DNA from: Desulfopila aestuarii DSM 18488
GTDB taxonomy: Bacteria > Desulfobacterota > Desulfobulbia > Desulfobulbales > Desulfocapsaceae
Length of the DNA: 59,059 nucleotides
Direction of reading: 5' to 3'
NCBI GenBank assembly: GCA_945863875.1
Contig: CAMBBS010000027.1
Location: 1-59,059, forward strand
Shown here: piece after piece, positions 16,215 through 26,798 of the stretch
How the letters are laid out: each line of letters starts with the position of its first letter
Position numbering within the stretch: the first letter of the stretch is position 1
Program-made: the position numbers and the translations under genes
The notes under the pieces: generated by a model
Seen by the model: only the letters and a program-made list of their open reading frames with translations
Databases searched by the model: none
Told to the model about the DNA's origin: nothing

Positions 16215-16358
16215 ATGCCAAATAAGGATAAAACCGGACCAAAAGGTCAGGGACCAAAAGACGGTCATGGCAAGGGAAAGGGAAAGTGTAAAGACAATAG
16301 TCCTGGTCAGGGCCCTATGACCGGTGGAAAAAAAGGAATGAAAAAAACAACCAAATAA
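16215..16358 (+). CDS. Small Gly/Lys-rich protein, DUF5320-like (47 aa)
   Basis: 47 residues: MPNKDKTGPKGQGPKDGHGK, a basic Gly-Lys middle with one Cys, GQGPMTGGKKG, and a Lys-rich end. The repeated GPxGxGPxTGG style is that of DUF5320-type small proteins, often found near metal- or iron-sulfur-related genes in anaerobes. AGAGG lies upstream of the ATG. Neighbours are remnants, so it may be a stray survivor. Confidence 0.55.
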   Translation: MPNKDKTGPKGQGPKDGHGKGKGKCKDNSPGQGPMTGGKKGMKKTTK

Positions 16359-16749
16359 TAAAAACTTAACTAAAAGGAACAGACAACCCAGCGAAAGTTA
16401 CCGGGGAGCCTTTTGACCTGCAGACAGCCCTCCATGACCAGGCCGAGGCTGCTGGGATTTCTCAATATTTCGGGCACAAGGGCGGGGATAAGGGGCGCGG
16501 CCAGGGCTCCGGCTTAAGCGGAGGGTCCGTTACCTGCACGAATGCCCCGAAGCAATACTCTTGTCTTTTTCTGAGATTTTGGCAAACCGCCCCGCCCGCC
16601 CTCGTCGATTGTGCAGGGATCAATGAGAGCTGCAGGCGGGTTTTGCTTTTGCGGTCGGAACGTTCCATCACCCTACGGTGAAATAAGCAGTTTTCAGCCG
16701 TTCTAGTCACATATAATTACTGATTGTATATGGCCTTTTCAGTGTCACG
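16359..16749. other. No clear gene; possible remnant
   Basis: A plus frame near 16470-16520 reads HKGGDKGRGQGSG, reminiscent of the preceding small protein, but no start or full frame is convincing. Confidence 0.3.
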
Positions 16750-17240
16750 GATCGGAAGTCCGTTGCTCTACCCAGCCCTGCTATCTGCACTTTTCTTGTC
16801 CTTATCCCAGATCCCGGGCTCTTTTCCAAACGGGGCCGTTCTCGGTATCGATGATGGCCCCCCTCCTTTCTGGCGAATTCTTTCCTGGCCCCGCCGGCTG
16901 CCCTTCAGTCTTTCAACAGCCTAGCCTGTTCTCGCCGCTGGACGAGGACGTTGGCATCAGGGGCCAGGGGACAGCCCTGCAGACGAAACACATGGAGCAC
17001 CTGGTTTAACCGGCCAAGAGTTTCAAGGATATAGTTCTTCTGGTCCGTGTCGAGGTGGCCGACCTGAAGAATCGGGTATATTTTTTAGACGAACTGATAA
17101 CTATGGCGCCCATGCCGTTGGACACATTCAGGTCAACGTCCATTGTCTCGACAAACTGTTTTTCCATGGCCGAACCAAAGGTGATGACCTCGGGATGAGA
17201 TTTCGCGGAAGGCAGACAGTTAATGAAAGTTTTTGTCCCG
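16750..17240 (-). pseudogene. Decayed tRNA-Arg end plus cysK-cysS 3' fragment
   Basis: 16750-16785 retains GGAAGTCCGTTGCTCTACCC, from the tRNA-Arg 5' half. 16811-17240 tracks the last 420 or so bases of the fusion gene at 17878-18300 closely, with many substitutions and a stop. Together with 15188-15435 and 17735-17859 it is one of several scars at this locus. Confidence 0.75.
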
Positions 17241-17251
17241 GCTGTAAAACC

Positions 17252-17644
17252 TCATCCATGACGGCCCTGTGTTACTTTCCAATCCCTGTAGTTGAGAAAG
17301 CAAGAGCATGTCAAGGCGATGGAGAGAGCGGCAACGGTTACTATCTGGGTAAGCTCGGGTGGGGGATGCAAGCCGGTGAGACGTTCGACGGCGTATTGGA
17401 TATAAGAATAAGGTAAGCGGTCATGTCCAAGTTTGTGCAAAATGCGATAATGCCAGTCAGTGAACGGACAATAGCCTATGCCGTAAAAAATGCCCAAACC
17501 TAACCAGGAGGCTGCGGTCAGCAATAATGTAAGGAGGTTCAGTCTGCGAGTTTTTTTCCAGATCCACCCCAGAGCATTGAACAGGGTAAAGACGGCGTGG
17601 AACACTAGAAAAAAAAGATCACCAAACTGGAGGAGAAAAGTCAT
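17252..17644 (-). CDS. DUF2784-like small membrane protein (130 aa)
   Basis: 130 residues, with hydrophobic segments at about 8-30, 38-60 and 100-118. The motif GIGYCPFTDWHYRILHKLG follows the second segment, then SYIQYAVERLTG. The CP(F/L)T core after a hydrophobic half is typical of DUF2784, an uncharacterised inner-membrane family of similar length. It lies downstream of the interrupted tRNA-Arg. A frameshifted copy is at 206-570. Confidence 0.65.
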   Translation of the reverse strand: MTFLLQFGDLFFLVFHAVFTLFNALGWIWKKTRRLNLLTLLLTAASWLGLGIFYGIGYCPFTDWHYRILHKLGHDRLPYSYIQYAVERLTGLHPPPELTQIVTVAALSIALTCSCFLNYRDWKVTQGRHG

Positions 17645-17662
17645 ACCTGTTTTCGGCAGAGA
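17273..17662. repeat. about 390-bp duplication shared with 195-585
   Basis: Right copy of the segment carrying the DUF2784-like gene. This copy keeps the reading frame, so it is the likelier parent. Confidence 0.8.
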
Positions 17663-17734
17663 TGACTGCTCCGTCTCTTCGGAAGAAGAAACGGCGCAGC
17701 TGAGTCGGTTTGCACCTTAAAATACTCTGTTTTT

Positions 17735-17859
<125 letters not shown>

Positions 17860-17877
17860 TTTTTGATATTCTTGTCC

Positions 17878-20205
17878 TTACTCGAGACCTCTCCCCCTTT
17901 TCCAGACGGGACCATTCTCCGTATCGATGACGACAATCCCCTTTCTGGCCAGTTCTTCCCTGGCCTCGTCGGCAGCCTTCCAGTCTTTCAGCAGCCTGGC
18001 CTGTTCTCGGCGCTGGATGAGGGCGTTGACATCAGGGGCCAGGGGGCAGCCCTGCAGGCGAAACACATCGAGCACCTGGTTTAACCGGCCAAGAGTTTCG
18101 AGGATATAGTTCTTCTGGTCCCTGTCGAGATGGTTGACCTGGAGAATCGGATAAACTTTTTTGATAAACTGGTAGATTGCGCTCATGCCGTTGGACACAT
18201 TCAGGTCATCGTCTATTGCCTCGACAAACTGTTGTTCCATCTCCGAAACAAAGGCGGTGACCTCGGGATGGGGTTTCCCGGAGGGCAGACAGTTGAGCTT
18301 GCAGGTAAATTCATCAAGCCTTCTCAGGGCGGTCCGGACACTGTCCAGGCGCTTAAAAGAAAAATTCATTGGTTTGCGGTAGTGCACGGAAAGGAGCATA
18401 AAGCGTACTTCACGTCCCGTATACCCCCGCCGGAGCAACTCGCGCAGGGTGACGTTATTGCCCGCATCAACCGACATATTTTTGCCGTCAACGAGCACCA
18501 GCTCGGAGTGCAGCCAATAGTTGGCTAGCGGCTTGCCGGTGAGGGATTCGGCAATGGCAATCTCATTCTCATGGTGCGGGAAAATCAAGTTCCTGCTTGA
18601 GGTATGGATATCCATGGTCGCCCCGAGGTTCCTGGTGGCCATAGCCGAACATTCCACATGCCAGCTGGGGCGGACGTTGCCCCAGTCCGTCTCAAAGAAG
18701 ATGCCCTTTTTCAATTCACTCAGCGTCGATCGTTTCAGCAGGGTAAAGTCCCGGGGATTATCCTTTTCATAGTTGTCGAGATCGACAGTTCTGCCCAGCT
18801 GGATCTTGCTCAGATCAATGCCAGAGAGCCTGCCGTATTTTTTGAATTTGGAGATATCAAAGTAAATGGAACCGTGTTTTTCATAGGCATAGCCTTTATG
18901 GATGAGTTCATGGGCGATCTCGATCATGTCGGCGACATGCTCGGAAGCCATCGGATAGCCCTTGGCCCGTTTTACGGCGAGGGTATCCATGTCCTCCATA
19001 AAACCGGCAATATACTCCTGCGTATACTCCTTTAACGGTTTGCCCGCTTTTTCCGCGCCGGCGATAGTGTTATCGTCGATATCGGTAAAGTTCATATAGG
19101 CATCCACCTGCAGGCCCTTGGATTCAAGGGTCCGGGTGATGAGGTCCGAGACGATGAATCTGCGGCAAAGGTTCAGATTGGCCATTTCATAAGCGGTCGG
19201 TCCACAGGAATAAAAGGTGACGTGTCCCTCCTTTTGGGCGACAAAGTCTTCCTTTCTCTTCGACATCGTGTTGAAAAAACGCAGCTTCTTCTTGCCGTCC
19301 AGTTTTTTAGCCGGCGTAAAAAGCGGCGTACTGAGATAGCGCTCCCCGCCGTCCGGCAAGATGACAACCACCAGGCCGCTCTCCAGTGTTTCTGCATATT
19401 TGATGGCCGCGGCCATGGCGCCGCCACTGCTCATGCCGACGAGCATCCCTTCGTTACTGGCAAGTTTTCTTGCCGTGCTGAAGGCGTCCTCATCGTCGAC
19501 CAGAACAATCTCATCCGGAACGGATTTATCGAAGATACCCGGCTTGTAAGACTCCTTCATGTTTTTCAGGCCCTGGATTTTATGGCCCAGGTGCGGTTCA
19601 ACGGCAATCACCTTGACGTGGGGCTGAAATTCATGGAACCAGGCGCACAATCCCATGATGGTGCCGGAAGTGCCCAGCGTCGCCACCAGGTGCGTGACCC
19701 GGCCGTCCGTCTGCTGCCAGATCTCCGGGGCGGTATGATCGTAATGGGCTCGCCAGTTTGCTGCATTATTGTACTGATCGGTGAGAAAATAACGGTCCGG
19801 AAATTCCCGAACCATGGCGTAGGACTTTTCTATGGCCCCATCCGTTGCCCTATTGGCAGGAGTTAGCAGAATTTCGGCGCCGTAGGCCTGCATGATTTTT
19901 CGCCGCTCGATACTGGCCGATTCCGGCATAACCAACACACAACGATAGCCCTTGGCGGCACAGACCATGGCCAGTCCGATACCGGTATTGCCGCTGGTTG
20001 CCTCAAGAACGATTTTATCCGGCGTCAGCGCCCCGCTCGCTTCACCCGCAACGATCATGGAAAGGGCGATACGCTCCTTCACCGAGCCGCCTGGATTGGT
20101 CGATTCGAGTTTGCCGTAGATCGAAACCGATGCGCTCTGGAACAGTCGATTAATTCTGATGAGCGGGGTGTTGCCGATGGCGCTTAATATATTTTCATGT
20201 AACAT
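17878..20205 (-). CDS. Cysteine synthase / cysteinyl-tRNA synthetase-like fusion
   Basis: 775 residues. Residues 1-300 are a complete O-acetylserine (thiol)-lyase: PLP lysine K43 (GGSVKERIAL), TSGNTG at 70-75 and GTSGT near 179. Residues 310-775 follow class I CysRS end to end: CGPT at 334-337, NFTDIDD, WHVECSAM and FPHHENEIA, so the zinc set (C334, C519, H544, E548) is kept. The two catalytic signatures are not: HIGH reads NLNL (343-346) and KMSKS reads NMSVD (576-580). tRNA charging is therefore doubtful, and a separate cysS may exist elsewhere. The second half could supply a cysteine-binding or regulatory role. Confidence 0.9.
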   Translation of the reverse strand: MLHENILSAIGNTPLIRINRLFQSASVSIYGKLESTNPGGSVKERIALSMIVAGEASGALTPDKIVLEATSGNTGIGLAMVCAAKGYRCVLVMPESASIERRKIMQAYGAEILLTPANRATDGAIEKSYAMVREFPDRYFLTDQYNNAANWRAHYDHTAPEIWQQTDGRVTHLVATLGTSGTIMGLCAWFHEFQPHVKVIAVEPHLGHKIQGLKNMKESYKPGIFDKSVPDEIVLVDDEDAFSTARKLASNEGMLVGMSSGGAMAAAIKYAETLESGLVVVILPDGGERYLSTPLFTPAKKLDGKKKLRFFNTMSKRKEDFVAQKEGHVTFYSCGPTAYEMANLNLCRRFIVSDLITRTLESKGLQVDAYMNFTDIDDNTIAGAEKAGKPLKEYTQEYIAGFMEDMDTLAVKRAKGYPMASEHVADMIEIAHELIHKGYAYEKHGSIYFDISKFKKYGRLSGIDLSKIQLGRTVDLDNYEKDNPRDFTLLKRSTLSELKKGIFFETDWGNVRPSWHVECSAMATRNLGATMDIHTSSRNLIFPHHENEIAIAESLTGKPLANYWLHSELVLVDGKNMSVDAGNNVTLRELLRRGYTGREVRFMLLSVHYRKPMNFSFKRLDSVRTALRRLDEFTCKLNCLPSGKPHPEVTAFVSEMEQQFVEAIDDDLNVSNGMSAIYQFIKKVYPILQVNHLDRDQKNYILETLGRLNQVLDVFRLQGCPLAPDVNALIQRREQARLLKDWKAADEAREELARKGIVVIDTENGPVWKRGRGLE

Positions 20206-20289
20206 TTTTCATTGCCCGTAATAACATAGGGATAACAAGGAAATAACAAAGGGAAAAACCTGTTCCATCGGCGGAGAGGACTGGGCGGC

Positions 20290-20781
20290 CTATCCCGTTT
20301 CTCTCTGACATGCCTCGGAAAGATACCACAACTGCATAAGCGCCTCCCGACACTGTTCATCCGCGATACATGCAACCTGCCGCTGGAAGGCCGCAATTTT
20401 CTCTTCACTTGGCTTGACAAACTTTACCGCGGGAAAAGGTGCCGGCCCGGCCTTGCCGGTCTTGGCGGTCTTGCCTTTTGGCAGCACCATCTTAATATCA
20501 TCGAGTCTCGAATGCCGGAATAAGCGATTCAAGGTCGCCAGCAGGTCGACCTTTTCATACTGTAACTGCTGCACCCAGGACGAATTGGTCACTTCCAGCC
20601 AGAGCACCCCGCGTTCGATCTTCAACGGTTGGGCGCACCCATTCCTCTCTTCCCCGACGATTTCCTTCCATCTGGGGAAAATTGAATGCAGGTCGAGTTG
20701 TTTCTCCCACCCTTGCTCATGGAGAATCTCGGGCAGCAACCGAGAGATGCTGTTTTGATTGGATTTTATCCTTCCGGCCAT
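20290..20781 (-). CDS. DUF721/DciA-like protein
   Basis: 163 residues from the ATG at 20781; a GTG at 20793 is also possible. Residues about 15-100 fit DUF721: LDLHSIFPRWKEIVGEE, AQPLKIERGVLWLEVTNSSW, QLQYEKVDLLATLNR. DciA proteins of this domain load or recruit the replicative helicase DnaB. The C-terminal part is a Lys/Pro-rich linker and a short helix. It lies between glnA and the cysteine synthase fusion on the same strand, with a glnA terminator upstream. Confidence 0.75.
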   Translation of the reverse strand: MAGRIKSNQNSISRLLPEILHEQGWEKQLDLHSIFPRWKEIVGEERNGCAQPLKIERGVLWLEVTNSSWVQQLQYEKVDLLATLNRLFRHSRLDDIKMVLPKGKTAKTGKAGPAPFPAVKFVKPSEEKIAAFQRQVACIADEQCREALMQLWYLSEACQRETG

Positions 20782-20881
20782 TGTCGTTTCCACCCTTGCT
20801 CCACAATAATCATTACCACTCTTTACCTAGAAAAAGCGCAATCTGCAAGCCCTGCCCGCCGTCCACGATCGATCAAAAACG

Positions 20882-20915
20882 AAAAAGCCCGCACTCCTTA
20901 TCGAGGAATGCGGGC
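20882..20915 (-). terminator. Terminator downstream of glnA
   Basis: On the minus strand CCCGCATTCCTCGATAAGG and AGTGCGGG pair (a CCCGCA/TGCGGG core with a CCT/AGG extension), followed by CTTTTTC, 30 bases after the glnA stop. Confidence 0.85.
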
Positions 20916-20944
20916 CGAAGACTATCGTTTAAAGAGAAAATCGA

Positions 20945-22273
20945 TTAATAAACAGTCAGATATTCGTCAAGTTCCCAGTCGGTTACGGCGGTTCTGAAGC
21001 GATCCCACTCTTTATCTTTTGCCTCAACATATTTTTCAAAGATATGCGAACCGAGAGTTTCTTTGCCCAGGGGATTGGCCTTTAACTCTGCAATGGCTTC
21101 CTTGAGGTTGGCCGGCAAAGTGGCAATGCCGCACTCTTCCATTTCCGCGGCGGTCATTTTGAAAATATCACGTCTCACCTCGGCCGGCGGAGTAAGATTG
21201 TTTTTCACCCCATCAAGCCCTGCATTCAACATCATCGCGAAAGCCAGGTACGGATTGCAGGTTGGATCCGGGCAGCGAATTTCCGTTCTGGTCGACAGGC
21301 CGCGGGCGGCCGGAATACGAATAAGCGCAGAGCGGTTTGATGCCGACCAGGCACAATAAACAGGAGCCTCATAGCCGGGAACCAGCCGTTTATAAGAGTT
21401 GACCAGCGGATTAGTTACCGCGGCGAAAGCACGGGCATTTTTCAGTGCACCGGCAATGTAGGCATAGGCAACCTTGGAAAGCTTCAGCGGGTCGGATTCA
21501 TCAAAAAATGCGTTGGTGCCGTCCAGGTTGAACAGGGACTGGTTAGTATGCATTCCCGAACCGTTGATACCGAAAATAGGCTTCGGCATAAAGGTCGCGT
21601 GCAGGCCGTATTTGGCGGCGATGGACTTGACAACCCACTTGAAGGTCACCGTGTTGTCGGCGGCGGCCAGGGCGTCGGCATATTTAAAGTTGATTTCATG
21701 CTGCCCCTCGGCCACTTCATGGTGGGAGGCCTCGATTTCAAAGCCCATTTTCTCGAGGGTTTCGATAATTTCACGACGGCAGTTATTACCGGTATCTTCC
21801 GGATCGAGTGAGAAATATCCGGCGACATCATTGGTAATGGTGGTGGCCAGACCGTCCTGATCTTTTTCAAAGAGGAAAAATTCCGCCTCGGTCCCGACAT
21901 TCATGGTATAGCCGAGTGCCTTCGCTTCGGCCAGAACACGCTTGAGGTTGACCCGCGGGCAGCCGGCAAAGGGCGTTCCATCGGATTTATAGACATCGCA
22001 GATAATTCGGGCGGCAGCGACGCCATCTTTGTTTCTCCAGGGGAGAACGGTAAAGGTGTCGTAGTCGGGCTTGAGATACATGTCCGATTCGTCGATGCGT
22101 ACAAAACCATCGATGGAAGAACCATCGAACATCATGTCCCCGTCCAGGGCTTTTTCGATCTGGCTCTTTGGAATCGCCACGTTTTTCATAAAACCAAAGA
22201 TATCGACAAACTGGAGGCGAAAGAATTGAATATTTTCATCCTCAATGATTTGCATTATTTCTTCTCTAGTCAT
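20945..22273 (-). CDS. glnA: Glutamine synthetase, type I
   Basis: 442 residues from the ATG at 22273 (MTREEIMQIIEDENI), which has AAAGGAG nine bases upstream. It makes glutamine from glutamate, ammonia and ATP in the cytoplasm. Visible motifs are DGSSIDGF, EAEFFLF, EVAEGQHEINFKY, NGSGMHTNQS and NRSALIRIP. The region that carries the adenylylated Tyr in GSI-beta (NLY.LPP) reads NNLTPPAEV, so the Tyr is absent; this and the length suggest the GSI-alpha type controlled by feedback rather than by adenylylation. It heads nothing downstream but sits in a nitrogen block with glnD, PII and amtB. Confidence 0.95.
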   Translation of the reverse strand: MTREEIMQIIEDENIQFFRLQFVDIFGFMKNVAIPKSQIEKALDGDMMFDGSSIDGFVRIDESDMYLKPDYDTFTVLPWRNKDGVAAARIICDVYKSDGTPFAGCPRVNLKRVLAEAKALGYTMNVGTEAEFFLFEKDQDGLATTITNDVAGYFSLDPEDTGNNCRREIIETLEKMGFEIEASHHEVAEGQHEINFKYADALAAADNTVTFKWVVKSIAAKYGLHATFMPKPIFGINGSGMHTNQSLFNLDGTNAFFDESDPLKLSKVAYAYIAGALKNARAFAAVTNPLVNSYKRLVPGYEAPVYCAWSASNRSALIRIPAARGLSTRTEIRCPDPTCNPYLAFAMMLNAGLDGVKNNLTPPAEVRRDIFKMTAAEMEECGIATLPANLKEAIAELKANPLGKETLGSHIFEKYVEAKDKEWDRFRTAVTDWELDEYLTVY

Positions 22274-22462
22274 TTCAACAATCTCCTTTTTATTCAATAG
22301 TATTTTTTTTCCATTGCCAGCGTTGCATGATCCGGAATAAATCAATTCCTCATTAACATTTCTGACAATATTTGCAACAAACAAATGAAATTTCATTACA
22401 TGTTTGTCATTTTTTACAACGGAACACTCCGCCCTCAAAAGCCGCAAAGAAAACCGGCCGGC

Positions 22463-25039
22463 CTATTTAGCCGAATGGCTTGTGAAATGCAGGATGCCCT
22501 CTGTAACCTCTTTAATAAACCCCTCGTCAATCAACTTTTTGCCTGTTGAATCGAGCACATAGAATACATCGATCAACTGCTCCACCTCTGTTGCGATATA
22601 GGCCTTGTGGATATTCAAACCAAAATCCGCCATGGCCTGGGTGATATGATAGAGTTGGCCCGGCAGATCCGCCGCGTAGACCTCAATGACCGTATACTTT
22701 TCCGAACTTGCGTTATCGAAGATAATTTTCGAGGCAACATCCCCGACCATCTGTGTTCGTCGACCATAGCTCGAGGACAGCTTGCTGTACAGGCGATGAC
22801 TCAAACCCATCCGATGCTCTATGGCGAGATCAAGCTGGTCGTTCAGTGCCTTCCAGTCCTTTTCAGCAAAACTCAGGCCATTTGTTGAACGAACATCGAT
22901 AACATCAACGACGGTGCCGTCCTTCCAGGTGAAAATCTGCGCCTTGATTACGGAAAGGTTATTGAGCGCCATCACACCACAAATTTTCGCCAGCAAACCT
23001 GGTCGGTCTTTGGTCATAATCAACAGCGACCAGCTGTCTTCCCCTTTTTCGGCGACAATCAGCGACTTCTGGCGAATACGCTGAAATTTTTCACTCAGTG
23101 TCAGCACATGTCCGGCAATGACCTGCGGAGAAAAAGAGAGAATATAATCGGTGCTCAGAGTCTCCGGATCTATCTTCAGCTCCCCGGCGCCTTTCAACTG
23201 CAGACGAATCTGCTCACGCAGCCATTCCACACCCTGCTCTTCATGGGCCGTCGCATCATGAATTTCATGGCGGCCATGTTCCAGATAGGGACAGATCTTC
23301 AGATACAGCTCCTCCATGAGAGAGGCCTTCCAGTCGCTCCAGGCAGACGGCCCGGTCGCTTTTGAATCGGCGACGGAGAGCAGATAGAGCATGGCAAGGC
23401 GGCTCAGATCGCCGATGGTCTCCGCACATCTTTTAATAAAAATAGCATCGTTTAAATCACGCCGCAGAGCATTCTCCGGAATGAAAAGGTGGTAGCGGAT
23501 GAGAAACGTGAGCGTGTCGCACTCTTCTTTGGTCAGACAAAACCGTTGCCCAATTTTCCCGGCCAGCGCCGCTCCCTCAAGAGAGTGATCCCGCCCCGAA
23601 CCCTTGCCGATATCGTGCAGCAGGGCAGCCAGATACAAGACCTTCCTGTCCTTCACCCGCTGCACCGCTCCGGCCCCGGAGGCAACCAAAGCATGCAGCT
23701 CCGCCACCGCCTGCAGAGAATGCCGATCGACGGTATAGATATGATAGAGATCATGCTGTGCCAAAGTGGTGATATTGGCAAATTCCGGAATACAGGCGGT
23801 CAACACGCCGGTTTCCAGCATGGTTGCCAGAACCTGGGCAATATCCTTTGCCTCAAGGAGCAGGGTGAAAAATGTTTTGGCAAATCTCGGTGAGGACCGC
23901 TCTTTATCGGTGATCAGGCCGACAAGTTCCGAAAGAACCTTGCGGCTCCTGTGGTGCATCGGCAGTCCGGTACGGGACATGGCCAAAAAGACCCGGATGA
24001 GCGTCTGTGGTTTGGCAACAAGCTGCGACCTGCTCGCAGTAAGGTGCACCCTGCCGGTCCTGATTTCTATACCGCTCTCGATGAGCTTATCGGCAACCAT
24101 CTTGCTCTTGCCGGCCAGTCCGAGCACCTCGTCGACATGATCGAAAAACAGATCGGTGACGACACTTATGGTCTGCAGTGCGCTATAGGTATCGCGCATA
24201 AAGAGCTCGACCCCGCGCACCCCGCCGCTGGTGCGGTAATTGAACAACCTGGCCACATCTTCCTGCTGCTCAAAATAGAGCTGATCATTCTTGCGCTTAC
24301 TCATGAAATGCAGGTGACAGCGCAACCGGACGAGGGTACTCCTCGCCTCGACAAATTCCCTTTTTTCCTCGTCCAGCAAAAGGCCCGCCCCCTGGATATC
24401 GTCCAGGCTATTGAGGCCAAAAACCACGCGGGCCGTCCACATCATCGCCTGGATATCCCGCATGCCGCCTCGCCCCTCTTTGATATGCGGCTCAAGAAGA
24501 TAGCTGTGACTGCCAAAACGCTCGCGACGACTCTGGCGATGGGCCTTCATTTTCTCGACGAACTTTTCCCGATGCCCCTCGACATATCGCTTACGATAGG
24601 CCAGCAGAAGTTCATCAAACAAGGACTCTGAACCGCAGATCAGCCGGGCATCAAGCAGAGCCACGAGAAAAAAATAATCTTCCCGGGCATGGCTGATCGA
24701 CTCGGCGACGGTGCGGACCCCATGGCCAACTTCCATACCGGTGTCCCAGAGCGGATAGAGCACCGCATCGGTGACCGCGGCTATCTGCTTCTTCAGCTTG
24801 GGGTGATAAAGAATCATCAGATCGATATCGGAGAAGGGAAACAACTCCTTTCGGCCATACCCACCAAGCGCCACCAGGGCTATTCTTTCGTCACCCCCCT
24901 GCACATTTTTCTGCTTATAGCTGTCGACAATGTAATCATCGACCGTCCGGCACAGGCCCAGTAGAAGATCACTGCCGGTGCCGCCTTGCGCCCAACTCTC
25001 TTCCAGCGCCTTTCGCTTGGCACGAAATGCAGAAATCAT
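22463..25039 (-). CDS. glnD: PII uridylyltransferase / uridylyl-removing enzyme
   Basis: 858 residues, family-typical length. The N-terminal nucleotidyltransferase has LGGYGRKELFPFSDIDLMIL, with the G and D-x-D metal site. A GlnD helical domain follows. An HD domain has ALLHDIGKGSGRDHS. Two ACT domains lie at the C terminus (SLLIMTKDRPGLLAKICGV and YTVIEVYAADLPGQLYHITQ) that sense glutamine. It adds UMP to PII when glutamine is low and removes it when high. It starts 3 bases after the PII gene, so the two are probably cotranscribed. Confidence 0.96.
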   Translation of the reverse strand: MISAFRAKRKALEESWAQGGTGSDLLLGLCRTVDDYIVDSYKQKNVQGGDERIALVALGGYGRKELFPFSDIDLMILYHPKLKKQIAAVTDAVLYPLWDTGMEVGHGVRTVAESISHAREDYFFLVALLDARLICGSESLFDELLLAYRKRYVEGHREKFVEKMKAHRQSRRERFGSHSYLLEPHIKEGRGGMRDIQAMMWTARVVFGLNSLDDIQGAGLLLDEEKREFVEARSTLVRLRCHLHFMSKRKNDQLYFEQQEDVARLFNYRTSGGVRGVELFMRDTYSALQTISVVTDLFFDHVDEVLGLAGKSKMVADKLIESGIEIRTGRVHLTASRSQLVAKPQTLIRVFLAMSRTGLPMHHRSRKVLSELVGLITDKERSSPRFAKTFFTLLLEAKDIAQVLATMLETGVLTACIPEFANITTLAQHDLYHIYTVDRHSLQAVAELHALVASGAGAVQRVKDRKVLYLAALLHDIGKGSGRDHSLEGAALAGKIGQRFCLTKEECDTLTFLIRYHLFIPENALRRDLNDAIFIKRCAETIGDLSRLAMLYLLSVADSKATGPSAWSDWKASLMEELYLKICPYLEHGRHEIHDATAHEEQGVEWLREQIRLQLKGAGELKIDPETLSTDYILSFSPQVIAGHVLTLSEKFQRIRQKSLIVAEKGEDSWSLLIMTKDRPGLLAKICGVMALNNLSVIKAQIFTWKDGTVVDVIDVRSTNGLSFAEKDWKALNDQLDLAIEHRMGLSHRLYSKLSSSYGRRTQMVGDVASKIIFDNASSEKYTVIEVYAADLPGQLYHITQAMADFGLNIHKAYIATEVEQLIDVFYVLDSTGKKLIDEGFIKEVTEGILHFTSHSAK

Positions 25040-25042
25040 CTA

Positions 25043-25444
<402 letters not shown>

Positions 25445-25577
25445 TCACCCGGTTGAATCGACCCAATCGACGTATTTTTTTATCGTGCGATGATTCCCGC
25501 CCATTCATCCGGCTGCCCGCTCAATGCCTGGTAAAGGTAACATATTATATACGGATCTGTACACGGACAAGTTTTGG

Positions 25578-26798
25578 TTAGTTATTATATGCAGTTTCGG
25601 AATGCTCAGTAGAATCCATCCCTTCCACCTCGGCATCTTCGGCGAGACGCATGCCCAGGGTGCCGTGGATAACCTTGAAAAGAATCCAACTGACAACAAA
25701 GGCATAGCCGGCGACAACGACAACCCCCAACAGCTGTATTCCCACCTGCGAGGCATTACCGAAAAATAAGCCGTCAACACCAGCGGGATTGACCGCGGTT
25801 GAGGCAAAGAACCCGAGACAAATGGTCCCGGCAATGCCGCCCACACCATGGATGCCGACAACGTCAAGCGAGTCATCCAGCCCGAGCCTGGCCTTGGAGT
25901 TAACCGCCAGATAACAGACCACCCCGGCAATACACCCGATGATGATTGATGAATTAGGTCCGACAAAACCGGCGGTGGGGGTGATGGTGGCCAGGCCGGC
26001 AATGGCGCCCGAGGCGGCGCCGAGGGTGGTTGCTCTTTTCTGAAAAAGCCATTCCATGGCCACCCACATCAGCATTCCAGCCATTCCACCCAGATGCGTG
26101 GCGACAAAGGCGGTTGCCGCCACGTCATTTGCGGCAAGTGCCGATCCGCCATTAAAACCAAACCAGCCGAACCAGAGGATACCGGTGCCCATCATGGTCA
26201 TGGGCAGATTATGGGGCATAAAACTCGCCTTGCCGTATCCTTTCCGGGAACCAAGCACCAGAACTCCGGCCAGCGCAGCCGCTCCGCAGGTTGCATGGAC
26301 GACAAGTCCTCCGGCAAAATCGAGCACACCAAGATTCGCCAGCCAGCCACCCTTGCTCCAGATCCAGTGGCACACAGGATTATAAACGAGGATAGCCCAG
26401 CACAGGGAGAAGACCAGAAACGGCACAAATCTTACCCGCTCGGCAAAGGCGCCGGTAATCAGCGCCGGGGTAATAATGGCAAACATACACTGGTAGATCA
26501 TAAACACAGTCTGGGGGATAGTCGTGGCATAATCTGGACTCGGGGCATTGGTCACCCCCCGTAAGGCAAACCAGGACAGATCGCCGATAAAACCGCCGAT
26601 ATCAGGACCAAAAGACATGGAGTAGCCCAGATACACCCATTCAATCGATATCACCGCAATCAGGATGAGACTCTGCATTATGGTGCCCAGGACATTTTTC
26701 CTTCGCACCATGCCACCATAAAACAGGGCCAACCCCGGGGTCATCAGCAATACCAACCCCGCAGCCGCCAGGATAAATGCGGTATCCGCCTTGTCCAT
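25578..26798 (-). CDS. amtB: Ammonium transporter
   Basis: 406 residues from the ATG at 26798, which has AGGAGG upstream. About eleven membrane helices: FILAAAGLVLLMTPGLALFY is the first. Family signatures are DFAGGLVVH (with the conserved pore region), NGGSALAAND, and GIHGVGGIAGTICLG carrying the second pore His. It moves ammonium into the cell and is normally blocked by unmodified PII, encoded next downstream. There is a roughly 195-base spacer to the PII gene. Confidence 0.95.
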   Translation of the reverse strand: MDKADTAFILAAAGLVLLMTPGLALFYGGMVRRKNVLGTIMQSLILIAVISIEWVYLGYSMSFGPDIGGFIGDLSWFALRGVTNAPSPDYATTIPQTVFMIYQCMFAIITPALITGAFAERVRFVPFLVFSLCWAILVYNPVCHWIWSKGGWLANLGVLDFAGGLVVHATCGAAALAGVLVLGSRKGYGKASFMPHNLPMTMMGTGILWFGWFGFNGGSALAANDVAATAFVATHLGGMAGMLMWVAMEWLFQKRATTLGAASGAIAGLATITPTAGFVGPNSSIIIGCIAGVVCYLAVNSKARLGLDDSLDVVGIHGVGGIAGTICLGFFASTAVNPAGVDGLFFGNASQVGIQLLGVVVVAGYAFVVSWILFKVIHGTLGMRLAEDAEVEGMDSTEHSETAYNN

